Source of the DNA: Adiantum capillus-veneris
Taxonomy: Eukaryota > Streptophyta > Polypodiopsida > Polypodiales > Pteridaceae
NCBI GenBank assembly: GCA_014529385.2
Contig: CM043955.1
Coordinates: forward strand, 135,108,108-135,172,107
Reading direction: 5' to 3'
Length of the DNA: 64,000 nucleotides
The notes below the pieces were generated by a model that ran no database searches, was not told the DNA's origin, and worked only from the letters and a program-made list of their open reading frames with translations. The translations under genes were made by a program, and so were the position numbers. Of this stretch, positions 34,209 through 46,440 are shown in pieces (the first letter of the stretch is position 1; every line of letters starts with the position of its first letter).

Positions 34209-36203
34209 GAATCTTCATTGCTGTCACGAGGACGTGGCAATTGCTAACTTGAGTTGTTGGTTTCTTTCTGATGATTTTTGTTTAATTTTTGGGACCCTTT
34301 TTTTGAAGTTGCAAATGGTCGGACATAGTGTGAAATGGCTGACGACCGAGAGTTTCACCCGCAATCGGGAAGGGCAGGTCACCATGAGTTGGTTGGGCGA
34401 ATCGGCACTGGAATCCGAGCAGTAAAATGGTGTTTAGACTCAATTCAAAGTCATTTAGGCCCCTCGCTACACTTATAAGTGGGCGGGTACCAGGGAATTA
34501 ACTCAAAAGAGGCAAACTGGACACATGGTGGCTCCAGATGCAATTGCCAGAAGCATCAGCAAGAGGGGGCGCCCCGCCCATTTTAAGAGAGGGGGACTGA
34601 TTTCAGCCCATAAGTGAGTGCTACAGTGTGTGTGAGTAGTGGGTGCAGGTGCTCACAGCTTTAATGAAAAGTTTGCCTTCTCCCTTGCTCTATGTAGCGG
34701 GACGATTTTCTCTTGTGCATCTCTCTCTCCCCTTTGCACATATGGTAATGCCTCTCTAGTTGGGCTTCTCAGATGACCATGTACAGTTCTGGGGTTTTAT
34801 GCGCGTTTGCCAAGGCAAGAGCCTTCTGCACAAGAACCGAATTAGCTAATTGCTAATCCCCTTCAGGTAGGCACAGTTCCATCGCGAAGAAATGCAAAAA
34901 CACATGAAAACTCGTCCAATTTACAAGGGAATTGTCCCATTGCGTGCGAGACACGCATAGGCGTGCTCGCTCCGCTCGAAACGGTTCAAAACAAAGAATT
35001 ACAGCCTGCTGTGTTTTTCTGCAGGTTTAGGGTTTTGCACCTAAACTGTAGGGAATCGCTATGGGAGCCTTGGAAAGGCCTTGGGATGCGTGTACAAGGC
35101 AGTAGACACCTAGCAGTGGCAAAATAGAAAATTACAGCATGCTGAAATTGACCTGCAGCTCATTGGAAAGCTTCCATACTGCAAGGGAAAGTGTCCTTGA
35201 CGTGTACTTTTGACCTACAGGGATTTTTGCGTTGTTATGCTAGCGAAATTGGGTCAAAAACCTGCAATTACAGCCATGGACAGGTTTGGATAGCTTGGTG
35301 AGGGTTAGGTGAAAGTGTTCGGATCGTTTATTTGCTAAGGGAGCCTCGGGAAAGCATTGGGTGCTTGTACAGGACAATTTAGAGAGAATTCCCGTGAGGA
35401 ATCTCGTCTAATTCAAGGGGCAAGTGACCCTACAGGTGCGTGAGCTCGAGGACTATCCACAGAAGTGATCGGCACGCGGATCGGAGCGCAAAACAGAGAA
35501 TTCAGCGAGCTGCAATTTGTTGCCAGGTTTTGCAAAGAGCTCTATAGTGCATGGAAAGTCAATGTTTACTCGGGATTATGTCCGTGGAGACTTCTACTGT
35601 GGTTATGTTGCCAAAATCGGGTTAGAGTAGAGGAATTTCAGCCCGATAAAAGTGGGACAGCTTGTAGAAGTTCGCAGGTTTTTCTACCGAAAGGGGCGCC
35701 AGTCTTTGGGGCCGACAAGGTGTCGTTGTCTACTTGGTAGCGCTATAGCTGCCAGGCCGTGGTTTGTCTTGAAGTGTTGAATTCCAGTCACAGGCTTATT
35801 CGTGAAGTTCCTTTGTGTCGTAAAGTTATCGGGTGAAAGCCAAAGTCTACCGCCCTACAGGCCGGTTTCAATTGCCTAGTCGCTTTATTTATGCATGACC
35901 ACCATGAGCTGTAGAGAGGTGTTGGAGATTGTGTATCTCGTAGTTATTATGCGTATTAGTGATACAAAATTATTGGTATTATGTCCAATAAATGAGGTAG
36001 GGAGAATTCCTAAATTTCTATATAAGTATGGCCATGGGCCACCACTGTAATCATCTGAGTTAATGCAAGTTGGCTTCTCCCTCTCTCTCTCTGTAGAGTT
36101 ATCCGTGTGTGCTTGTATTTTTGACAAATCTATAAAGCCAATCACTTGTCAAGTGCTTTCATTAGTAAGATAAATCAATTTCTTGACTAGGCGAGCATGA
36201 CAA
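34209..36203. other. No gene recognised; old repeat material
   Basis: Two diverged copies of a unit about 500 bp long are visible (about 34870-35060 and 35360-35560), sharing ATTACAG and CTGCAGGTTT words. At 35685-35713 the chromovirus LTR block GAAAGGGGCGCCAGTCTTTG occurs alone, marking an LTR fragment. TATA-like CTATATAAGTATGG near 36018 and a CT run near 36080 may belong to another old LTR. Confidence 0.5.
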
Positions 36204-36790
36204 TTATGACCAATCGAGTGAGTTGAAATCCTTGAATGTTATCTGTCTGGCAAACGAGGTCTCCTCAAACTGGTCAAGAATCCGTCTCCACAATGGATGT
36301 GTATGCTCCTCTTTGGAAACTTCCTTCGTGATGCGGTCTGAGAGTTTCATCATAAGAAAGTCGAAGACTCGTATGTCCCGATCTACCCACTCGTCGATCT
36401 GGGCTTGAGTGGCGGTGGGAAGGGAAGGCTGTGTAGCCGAATGGGTCAAATCATTCAACCATGCGGATGCGTGTCCTCCACACAGATTAGTTGCGTAAAT
36501 CCAACTTCTTCTCCTCAGCAAACTGGGTGAGGGCATAATTGTTGGATGTTGTGTTGGCAGATGTTGACGTAGGCGCAGAAGTGGAAGTGGCCGTAGTCGC
36601 CGAAGACGTGGTGGCCCCCTTGTGGGATTGTTGTTGTTGTCCCTTCTGCTTCGGAGTCGACATGTCGCGTGCTCGAAGAGTAGTCTCAGAGGTAGATTGA
36701 TAAGATTGCAAGTCGTTGACGAAGGTACCGTCTCCAATGTTGTAGCAGTCCAAAATAACCACTCAGACAACCATGGGATGGTGTCTTGAC
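36204..36790 (-). pseudogene. Gag-like remnant, family N copy 2
   Basis: Minus-strand stretches include a Ser/Thr/Ala-rich linker and, in another frame, IDEWVDRDIRVFDFLMMKL followed by HPLWRRILDQFEETSFARQ. The last part resembles the helix pair of Ty1/copia gag (W..L...Y/F...S). Stops and frameshifts are frequent. The assignment is tentative. Confidence 0.45.
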
Positions 36791-37443
36791 AAGCAAGAGA
36801 GTGATCAACCACACAAAGGGTAACAATTCAGCGTGCTGTCCGCCCTAAAAACGCTGCAAAGGGTGCTGAAAACGTTGCTGTAATAGAGATTTCAGCGTGC
36901 CTATACGCCACGATCGGGAGCGTCGCAAAGTGTCAAAGGAGGGGGTTCTCGCACTTCTCAGCCGTCGAGGGGCTGAAAACAGAGAAAAAACAGCAAGTAA
37001 TCAATGCCAAAAGAGTGCCGATTGGCTGTAGATACTTGACCAAGGTGTAGCTCTGCAAGTGCCAGGCGGTAGAACGGTCTCCTATACAAGTCTTGGCCGC
37101 TCCCGGTTGTATAAGAGGCTTAGCATTTGCTGAAAATGCAGCAACCTCAGAAAACGCAGCAAGTGCACAAAAACGCAGATCTGGTGTAAAAATGCAGGCC
37201 TGTCTTGATGTTGATCTTCTGCGATTTGATGCAGGGAAGGAGCGCCAAGGGGGAGAGAAGCAGATGGTGGCCTTATGCTGCAAAAACGTAAGGCTAGAGT
37301 CCAAAAACACTGGCTTGTGCCTGCAGAAAACCATAGGGCTGAAAATGTTATGTCGTGTTTTGCAGTTTTGCCGCGATCGAAGGGCTCAAAACTGCTTGCG
37401 TTAGGTCTGGGTGATGAGATCGATGAAGATCCTCAATGCTTGG
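36791..37443 (-). mobile_element. Family N copy 2 leader region
   Basis: Rich in AACGCTGCAAAG, GAAAACGCAGC and similar words; resembles 26800-27300 of copy 1. Non-coding. Confidence 0.6.
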
Positions 37444-37455
37444 CGACTGATACCA

Positions 37456-37504
37456 TGTGAGAGTGAGCAGCGGAGAGGATGTGAACCACGCGCGCCGAAA
37501 ACGC

Positions 37505-37600
<96 letters not shown>

Positions 37601-37906
37601 AAACACGAGTGCTTTGCAAATGATGCTCTCAATACACAATCTGAAGGACTACAAGATCCTAAGCATTCTATTTATAGAATCTTAGGTTGAGGTAGGGCAA
37701 AATGTGTAATTGGTGCAAAAAACATAAAAAGCCAAAAATTGCTATAAATGTGTGCACCCAGCCAGTCTCAGAAAATGACCGGCCGGACACGTGCTAAAGT
37801 GTTCGCCCATGCAATCTACATGATGTGCGGTGGGCGGCCCATCTGGGACAATCACTAGCCGTAAAAAATGGCGAATCAACGTTGGTGTAACTTCAGGTGT
37901 TTCACA
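37456..37906 (-). mobile_element. Family N copy 2, 5' LTR
   Basis: Plus-strand start ATACCATGTGAGAGTGAGC mirrors 33802-33820. A minus-strand primer site TGGTATCAGTCG is at 37444-37455. The outer end near 37906 (TTTCACA) is approximate because the two copies have diverged. Confidence 0.65.
37506..37597. repeat. (AG)n tract inside family N LTR
   Basis: About 46 units, the longest of the three homologous tracts. Confidence 0.95.
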
Positions 37907-38248
37907 AATCTCGGGTCTCTGGAGTATCTGATCAATCTTTTCACACGTGTCAACCTGCAGTTGATGTCTGTGCTCCCCTTGGCAAACTTTTCCACCAAGA
38001 AATTGTCCAAATCTTCATTCTTTTTTTCAGTTCCCGCGCCGGATTTCAACTTATCCCCCCCCCCCCCGCCCGCTCGCGCGCCCGCGAGAGGTGTTATTTC
38101 TGTTAGATTCTCTGCGAGAACCCATTTGTAATCTGGGGTTCTTTATGGCTTATGCGCTTAAAGACAGAGCTATGACTTCAAACGAGAAATCAATAGCAAC
38201 ACACGAACAAAAACTTCAAAATCATTGAACTTAAAAATAAAATAATAA

Positions 38249-38854
<606 letters not shown>

Positions 38855-38996
38855 TCATGAGATTGTTGTTAGTTGATTCTACGAGCAATATCATGCTATT
38901 ATTATCTATCCAGGCTTTATGGGTTCCCCTCGAACTCAAGCCTGCTCACAGCATTTTGCAATGCATTGTTATAAACATGGTCTCGGGTTGTATGTG

Positions 38997-39563
38997 TGTC
39001 ACCAAGTGATGACGTGGCATGTCCAACTGATCGATAAAATGAATGAGTTTCATAAGTTGTTCCAACTTATGGGGTCCCATCTGATGGGGCCTAGGGGACA
39101 CAAAGAGCTTTAAAATAAAGCAAGGACAATTTTTGCGTGAAGCTGCTGATGTGGCAGGCAATGCGGTCTTCCGCAAATTACGTTGACGTGGCATGCTGTA
39201 TGGACGCCCGCGAATTGCGGCGCAATTTATGTTGGCTTGAGAGCTTTTGGAACTTGAAGCTTTTCATGTACTGCTTTCAAGCTTTAGAGCCTAAATAAGA
39301 ACTGCCAGGGTCTCTCTCCCTCAGATTGGCTTGCGAGCATTGAGCAGAGAGAGGACCCTCGGACATTGTACTCTGCTCAGAAATTAATATAAAAAGGAAT
39401 ATCGAAAGGGGCGCCAAGACTTTGGGGCCAATACCTCTGGGCACGGAACTACGCCGGGCTGTGTCATCTCTTTTTGAGCATGATTAAGTTCATTAAGTGA
39501 TTTTAAGTTGCTCTCCCATGTGTCGTGCCAAATTCCCGACTTGGGGTGTCCAAGTCTGTTACA
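38997..39563 (+). mobile_element. Chromovirus-family solo LTR, TSD ATGTG
   Basis: Starts TGTCACCAAGTGATGACGTG and ends CAAGTCTGTTACA. It is flanked by a perfect ATGTG duplication (38992-38996, 39564-39568). The conserved block is at 39402-39460. No PBS follows, so it is a solo LTR. Confidence 0.93.
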
Positions 39564-41636
39564 ATGTGTCATTTTCTTTGTGTGCCGATATGTTCTAGTA
39601 CTTCTCACAAGTCTTGGTTTCGCTTTTTGCAGGTTGCATCTTTTGTTAGTGATTACGGCAGTTATCTGTGCATGGATGATGTAAGTTTTCTTTTATATGG
39701 GAGAACAGTTTGGTTTGTCTTTTCAGCATTGTGTTGATTCCTTTACATGTCTCAAGCAGGTGGGCTATTGTCTATATGGCGCAGTGGAAACCTCTTGTGA
39801 ATCCTATATTGAGTGAATCTTAGCACTTCGGAACTTGGAAATGTCTCACTTTGATTTAAACAATTGTATCAAATTCAATAAGGCCTGGCCCTGGAGCATG
39901 TTTGTTTGCATTTTTGGTCAATATCTCTGCATTCTCAGCTCGCCTTCGTAAAATCCTCCAATGTCATTGGCTATAAGAGCTAAACCAGATTATCCAGTGT
40001 CGTATCTTCTCAAAGAACCTTGTGGACGAGGGAAGGGTGCAATCTGAGATGGCATTGTAGCAAATTTTTAGTAGAATTTGCGTTGTAGTTTGATGTTTGT
40101 GCCTTTTATAGTTCAACTTTCGGCTCCCCTGGTGATTATCTAAGTTATTAAATGAATGTCATTGCCGTGTAACATTGCGTGCTATTTAAAGAACAACTAT
40201 ATTGTTGTGTGGCTTGACTCTGCAACATTTAATTTAGCTGAGGAGCTTTTCATGCAATCCATCTTCAGATCAAAACAACTCTGTCTGTGTATGTGCATGC
40301 ATGTGTATTTTGGGGGGGGCCGGGTGGGGGTTTTCCCTTTACGAATCTAAGTAAATGTTGTGACTTCTGTATCCTTCATACTGTAATGGCTTGTATGGTT
40401 GTCACATGCTTGTGATTGTCTCTGCCGTAAGACAACTAATGATGGGCTGTGCACTGTTTACTTGTTATTGTGCCATGGGAGATGTGGTTGGGGTCGAACT
40501 CGGGATCTCATCGTTCACACTCGCACCCTGGAGCTAAATTGCAGAAGAATGGTTTTCTAGTAGCCATGTGGTCAAAATAGAGACAGGATTAACTCGGCTG
40601 TGTGTATGCATGCATGCTCATGTGGAACCGCCTTGAGGCAAGGATGGGGGCATGGAAATTGATTTTGCGACAGCCACATGTACCCTCAAGGGTTGAGACT
40701 AATTGACATGGGGCTGTTAGGTGGGATCAATGGTTCCTCTTGTTGGGTGGTGTTGAGATGGGATACACACCGTCCAATCTAGGATTAATCCCCAAGTGAA
40801 TGTAAAGTGAGCCAACATAAAGTGAAGTGGACTGTTCCTCAGTGAGACCCCACCCATTGCATGTGTGTCGAACTTTTGCCCTGGACTCTGCAATATGTAT
40901 GACGGGTTTGTGTTTAGGAGCTTTCTTTGATTTGGCTCCGCCCTCTGGTAAAGAATACTCCAAGGGTGTTGGATGCCCTTACTCGGGTCTTTTGATTAAT
41001 CCAAGGCTTTTAGCCTTTTTGGCTTTTAAAAACAGGCCTTAGAGAAGAAGACAGTAGGCATACATCTGATATTTTAGTATTTCTTCTATTGATGTAACCT
41101 ACCTTATCATGTGAATCATTCAAGTCTTCTTTTGTTCGTAGTTTGTCAGAAGGCCCCTTCATGTGGTTTGACCAACCTTATCCGGCCGGGAGGACTCTAC
41201 CTTAAGAGTCGGGCTGCCTCCACTTCTGGGGGTTGGGGTGTGTCTCATAATTTGAAAGTTGTAGGTAACTCTGTAAAGAAAGAAAGTCCCTTCATTTCAT
41301 AGCCTTAGTAGGTGGCCAAAACGGTTTTTTTGGGGCTCATTACTTGACTTCCTTTTCATTTTATTATTTTAGAATGCCAACCTGAACCATAGCCTTGTCT
41401 TGTGAAAGCCATTGGAAAAAAATTGTATTAAGGCACACACCTAACTAGTAGATTGTGATGATGTGATGGTTGGGCGTTGGCCCGGAGGGGGGGGGGGGGG
41501 GGGGCGGGGGTGTGTCAAATTGTCCTGTGGAGCATCTACCTTCTGCCAGAATTTTGTAAGTGAAGGTATTCAAAGGAGGATCTCCTTTTCCTTTATCAAA
41601 AGGGTGACTTTGGAACATCAAATATTGGCTATGGGC
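39564..41636. other. Low-copy-looking DNA, possible exon relics, no gene called
   Basis: Some islands look exon-like. 39632-39679 is a 48-bp open stretch between TTTTTGCAG and GTAAGT, encoding VASFVSDYGSYLCMDD. Another opens after CTCAAGCAG near 39760. No family is recognised and no second exon joins them convincingly. A G18 run lies at 41487-41504. Confidence 0.35.
40485..40545 (-). other. tRNA-like (SINE-type) pol III boxes
   Basis: On the minus strand, TAGCTCCAGGGTGCG (A-box-like, 40522-40536) is followed about 18 bp later by CCCGAGTTCGACCC (B-box-like, 40491-40504). This fits a tRNA-derived SINE head; no full cloverleaf or tail is evident. Confidence 0.45.
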
Positions 41637-41722
41637 TCTCTCTCTCTCTCTCACACACACGCACACACTACCAACTTTCTAGATACTTCCTAGTCTAGAA
41701 AACCTGTGTGTGTGTGTGTGTG
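41637..41722. repeat. (CT)n-(CA)n and (GT)n microsatellites
   Basis: CT 41637-41652 running into CA to about 41668, and GT 41706-41722. Confidence 0.93.
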
Positions 41723-41897
41723 GCGGGGGGCATCTTTCAAGGTCATAAAGCGTCTTTAAGAAAATGAAGCAACGGGGGCGGTTAATAAGTGGGGTTGTCC
41801 CTCAAAGAATCTGTCTGTGTCTTTCCAAGGCCTGTCCCTTCGTGCCAAAAGGATTTTATGCTATTCAGCGCGACACCCATTTAAGCATCAGACGAAG

Positions 41898-41900
<3 letters not shown>

Positions 41901-41933
<33 letters not shown>
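41901..41933. repeat. (AG)n tract just upstream of the small ORF
   Basis: About 16 units, 55 bp before the preferred ATG. GA tracts are common in plant 5' untranslated regions. Confidence 0.95.
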
Positions 41934-41936
<3 letters not shown>

Positions 41937-41987
41937 GATAGACGCTGCCACTGCTGCCCCTACCATAAAAGGCATGAGGCAGCAACA

Positions 41988-42347
41988 ATGGCAAGGGCTA
42001 CTACCCCGAACCCGTCTCCGGCATGGCCCCTGGTGCTGCTGTGTGTGGTCTTTGGTCTACTAATGGGACCTCTGGTGGTAGAGCCTCCAGAGAACATCGG
42101 CACTTCCTTCATGCTGCTGCTACCCTTCCTCCTCTTGGCTTTGCTCTTCTTCTTCTTCTACTCTCAACCCAAACAAGATGTTTACTCCTACACGCCTTCT
42201 AACACCTACAGCTCTCATGGCTACACATACCCTTCCCGTCACTCACCGCCCTCCACTCATCCTCATGATGAGCCCCCCCTCCATGGTTGGGGCCTCTTCC
42301 TCATGTTCATCTTAGCCATAATCCTATACCCGTTAACCCGCTCTTAA
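41988..42347 (+). CDS. Small multi-pass membrane protein, unrecognised family
   Basis: 119 codons, MARATTPNPSPAWPLVLLCV to a TAA. Three hydrophobic segments are visible: WPLVLLCVVFGLLMGPLVV (about residues 12-30), SFMLLLPFLLLALLFFFFYS (about 38-57) and LFLMFILAIILYPL near the C-terminus. A polar Ser/Tyr/Pro/His-rich loop separates the last two. I chose the ATG at 41988 for its context (A at -3, G at +4); an in-frame ATG at 41934 would add 18 residues, including CHCC. Codon third positions are GC-rich, unlike the surrounding DNA, and there are no internal stops, which favours a real gene. No intron signal is needed. The function is unknown; I do not recognise the family. Confidence 0.55.
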   Translation: MARATTPNPSPAWPLVLLCVVFGLLMGPLVVEPPENIGTSFMLLLPFLLLALLFFFFYSQPKQDVYSYTPSNTYSSHGYTYPSRHSPPSTHPHDEPPLHGWGLFLMFILAIILYPLTRS

Positions 42348-42557
42348 TAAGTCTCTTTAGAGGTCTTGTGTTCAAGACTCGTCTTTGGGAATTGCTTCTT
42401 ATCTCTTTGTAGTAGGAACCCATTATTCCCAATGGAAATTCTTCCCAACATCGGTGGATAGAGTTTGTAAAGAGACTAAAGTTTAGACATTGGGAATGAC
42501 AAGCTTAGTCAAATATGTTTACTTATATAAACAAGGCATGTGGCGATTGGTTGTGGG

Positions 42558-42561
<4 letters not shown>

Positions 42562-42598
<37 letters not shown>
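42562..42598. repeat. (AG)n microsatellite
   Basis: About 18 units. Confidence 0.95.
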
Positions 42599-42601
<3 letters not shown>

Positions 42602-42904
42602 CAAAATTTGGAGGGTGCTCTGTTGTACACTGGTTGAAACTCCCTCGTCATATACCCTCCTTGTCGAAAGGCAATGCTAAGAAAGGTGATAACTCAAATT
42701 AAGAAGGTTTGTGAATGTTACCACAATGTGTGTGCGATTGTGTGTGTTGGACATGCGAATTCGTTTTTCCTATTTATTTCCTTAGTCTTTTGGCAAAGTG
42801 TTTTAAGGACTTTATTTTTAAGAGTCACTAGTAAAGAATCTCTCCTTTTATTTTGCACATTCATGCTATTAAATTTTATTTTAATCAATAAAGGATAGGT
42901 CTCT

Positions 42905-42965
42905 TTATGAGAACATGTAGATCAACTGGTAGTGGTGTAGGTCTTGAGTTCAAGCCTTAGGCCCA
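42905..42965 (+). other. tRNA-like (SINE-type) pol III boxes
   Basis: TAGATCAACTGGT (42918-42930) fits an A box and GAGTTCAAGCC (42946-42956) fits a B box, 15 bp apart. No complete tRNA structure is present. Confidence 0.45.
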
Positions 42966-43493
42966 TCTATAAGCTGAATTTAAGTTGTTATACTCATCTG
43001 GTCCACAAAGTTTATGACCTATATATAAATGTGCACGTTATTTTCTAGAGTTGTAGATTGCTTCTTCACATTGGATGTGGGATGTGGAGAGTTCGAATAA
43101 TGAGAGTGCAAGTGACCTAAATTTTCTCTTTCCCATCAATTGCAAGCGGATAGCCACACTTGCCCAAGAATATCGACCATGAACCCCTTTTGAGCCACAC
43201 ACCTATACCGCAAAAAGGAAAGAAATACTTGCTTTAATCCACAACCTTGAGATAATTTTGAAACTTGGGTTGAAATTACAACAAAAAATGAAAATTTTGT
43301 CGATTTGTGCAAATTAATAAATTAGCTAATGTTTCCTAGTAACAGTGTAATAAAGGTGCATTTTGACAAAAGGATACCTGGAGGCCTCTGTAAACTCATA
43401 ATGCAAGAAAGACAGTAGTTGGGCGGTATAAGGAAGACAGAGGTTTGTTTTACTTTTGTTTGTAAAATGTTTTTTGATGCATGTTGTGTATGT
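42966..43493. other. No gene recognised
   Basis: AT-rich DNA next to the antisense copia LTR. It may include the unresolved end of that LTR. Confidence 0.4.
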
Positions 43494-43825
43494 ATGCTTT
43501 GTAGAGTGCATGATGCATGTGGAGTACAAGAGAGAAGAAGAGAAGACAGAGTGTTCGTGGAGCTCATCGTGGGGATTGGAATACCTCATAACTAATTATT
43601 CTATATAACCAAAAAATGAGATAAAGTTAGTACGGTCAGTATGATTTGTAGAGTGCGTGATGCATGCGAAGTGCGAGGGAGAAGAAGAGAAGACATAGAC
43701 TTTTGGTGGAGCTAGTGTGAGGATTGGAATACCTCAGTAATTATTATTTAATATAACCAAAGAATGAGATAAGCTTAGTATCGTCAGTATGATGGATGCC
43801 CGATCAGTTGGCCTGAATCCTAACA
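43494..43825 (-). mobile_element. Copia B 3' LTR with 147-bp internal tandem duplication
   Basis: The minus-strand LTR starts TGTTAGGATTCAGGCC at 43825, directly after a purine tract (plus ATCTCCCACTTTAAG, 43826-43840). Two units, about 43494-43640 and 43641-43789, share TTTGTAGAGTGC, AGAAGAAGAGAAGACA and GGATTGGAATACCTCA. The far end of the LTR could not be fixed. Confidence 0.75.
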
Positions 43826-43837
43826 ATCTCCCACTTT

Positions 43838-45200
43838 AAGGCCAACGTGGCCCAGTTGGCCTATGTATGTACAACCTATATAATCGTAAAGCATTCAGCG
43901 GCTTCACCCCATCTCTATGCAATGTGCAAACCACTCTGAGGGTAAGCTCTTCATGAGAGCATCTACAAGGTTGTCATCCGTATGAATCTTGACTAGCTCA
44001 ATGCACTTGCTAGCCAATATGTCGCATATCACATGATAACGGACTTCTATGTGTTTTGACTTGGAGTGAAACACGGGTTTCTTCGCTATGCACTCGCACT
44101 TCGACTATCACAATGCAACACTGGAGTTTGAGTAGTGCAAAGATCTCACATTAGGCGAGCTAACCACATACCTTCCTTGCTAGCATCAGAAACTGCTACA
44201 TACTCTTCCTCTATGGTGGAAGATGACGTGTAATTTTGGAGACATGATCTCCATGACACGGCTGCTCCAACAAAAAAGAAAACATAGCAAAACATGGATC
44301 CTTGACTATCCACACAACCCCACATAATTCACATCCTTGTAATCCACAATGCATGCATCACTGTTCTCAAAGCATAAGCACTTGTCTGCCGTACCTTTTA
44401 GATATCTCAAGATGTGCTTCATTGCTTCCTAGTGCTTTTTTTCCAAGATTTTCCATAAATGTGCTAACCACTCCCATTGCAAAAGCAACGTCCAGTCTCA
44501 TGGCTATATACCATGGCGTACATAAGATTTCCATTTGATAAAGAATATGACACCTTGGTAATTTTCACTTTCTCAACATCAAACTTGGGAGCATCATTAT
44601 TGCTAATTTTTTCATGACTCAATGTAGCCTTTCCCCCCTGCATATCAGAAAGTTGCAAGACTTTGTGGATATACATTTTTTCTAGTATTCCACGTTTTCT
44701 ATCCTTCTTGATACTCATACCAAGAAAGCGATTTGCATCTCCTAAATCTTTTATAGCAAACTAAGTGCTAAATGACTTCTTCAAGATGAAAATCTTATCT
44801 TTACACTTCCCCACAATGAGCATATCATCAACATAAAGTAACAAGATGATAAGTGAAACATTGCTCAACTTTTGGGTATACAACCAACGACCTTTCTGGC
44901 TCCTTACACTCACTTGGGACTCCATGTACTTGTCAAACTTCATGTACCACTGTCTTGAGCCTCGTTTTAGGTCATACAATGCCTTACACAATCTACACAC
45001 TAGTTCTACCCTTGTAGGCTTCTAAGGTTTGACTTCAAAACCCTCTGGCTGTTTCATGTAGACATCCTCATCAAGATCCTTGTGAAGGAAAGCCCTCTTC
45101 ATGGCAATATGGAAAAGTTCCATGTCCTTAGTGGCTACTAATCCAAGCACAAGACGCAACATATTCATCTTGACCACTCAAGAAAAAATCTCATCGAAAT
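43838..45200 (-). pseudogene. pol: Copia B reverse transcriptase and RNase H remnant
   Basis: Minus strand: CKALYDLKRGSRQWYMKFDKY (usual LYGLKQ-PR-W), then LLLYVDDMLIVGKCKDKI with the catalytic Tyr-Val-Asp-Asp (about 44815-44830). After that come FLGMSIKKDRKRGIL and SLSNGNLMYAMVYSH (usual VGSLMYAM). RNase H is very decayed between 43850 and 44460. Stops are frequent. Confidence 0.85.
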
Positions 45201-45730
45201 CCACGCCTTTCTTTTGCGTGAAACCCTTAGCAAATCTAGCCTTTTACTTGGGCTCGAGATTCTCTGTCGTTGTGTACTTCTTTTTGTACACCCATCTGCA
45301 AGCCAAGGCTTGTTTTCCCTCTGGATATTATATCAGTTCTCAAGTCTCATTAGCCACAATTGTAATCAGTTTGGATTGCCTGCTCCCACTTCACACTATC
45401 TTTCATCTCAATAGCCTCTTGGTAGTAGGTAGGCTCTCTATAGTTAGTGACCAATATATAGTCTAATCCTGACAAAAATCTGTAAGGGGCATGAGATACA
45501 CGTGTAGTCTTCTTAACTTCCTGACTGTTAAACTCTTCTCTCTCAAGATCATCATTAGCTCTCTCTCAAGCACTAATAGTGGAAGGTACATTGCTAGTAG
45601 ACTGAGCTATTTACCTAACTAGACATGAGGTGCATCCTCGAATCTTACTTTGCAATACTCAACCTCCTTCACATGGTGTTTGTGTATTTTTGATTCATTA
45701 AAAATCACTTGTGAGCTGCAAATAACTCTT

Positions 45731-46440
45731 CTAGATTCCAGGTGCTAGAGAAGATAATCCATTTCTCCATCTACACCATGGTAAATGAAGGTTCATTTGT
45801 GTGACTTGGGGTCCAACTTGCTCTTTAGGCACATGTGATAATGCCTCACAAACAAACACACATAATCTATCATAATTAGGATTCTTTCCCCTCCACACCT
45901 CCTGCAAAATTTTGTAGTTTAACGATGTACTAGGCGACCTATCGATTATATGCACAAGTGTCATTACATCCTCTTCCCAAAACCCAAGAATTTTTCATAG
46001 ATAGCATGGAAGTGAAGCTCTCTTGAATACTCCCATTCATGCTCTCAATAGCTCCATTCTGAGCAAGTGTATATGGTGTAGTAAACTGCCTCCTAATGCC
46101 TCATTTGCTATAGAAGTCTTTAAACTCAGTGGAGATGTACTCTCCCCCGTTGTCATTGTGCAAAGCCTTCAACTTTGTGCATAACTTTTTTTCTACAATA
46201 GTTAGGAACTATGGAAGACACTAAAGATGTTGTCTTTCCTCTTCAAGAAGTAGATCCATACCTTTCGAGTAGAGTCATCTATGAAATTCAAGAAATATAA
46301 TTTCCTCCTAGAGATTTATGCGGCATAGGCCCACATAGATCACTGTGAGCCAAATCTAAAGGATTCTCTAATTTTTGATCTAATGCGTAGTCTATTTCTC
46401 GTATATGCAATGCTCACATAAACAAAAATCAGAATAGTTT
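45731..46440 (-). pseudogene. int: Copia B integrase remnant
   Basis: Minus strand: HNDNGGEYIS (usual TDNGGEY, near 46158), QNGAIESMNG supplying the Glu, then IDRSPSTSLNYKILQEVW and VFVCEALSHVPKE. These are the core and C-terminal blocks of a Ty1/copia integrase, split by stops. Confidence 0.85.

Noticed and set aside
39632-39800. Fructose-1,6-bisphosphatase-like exon (GYCLYG similar to GYCMYG)
   Set aside because: Only a six-residue resemblance; the adjoining residues and the neighbouring island do not fit that enzyme.
42340-42400. Third SINE-like B box (TGTTCAAGACTC) after the small gene
   Set aside because: No acceptable A box at the right distance.
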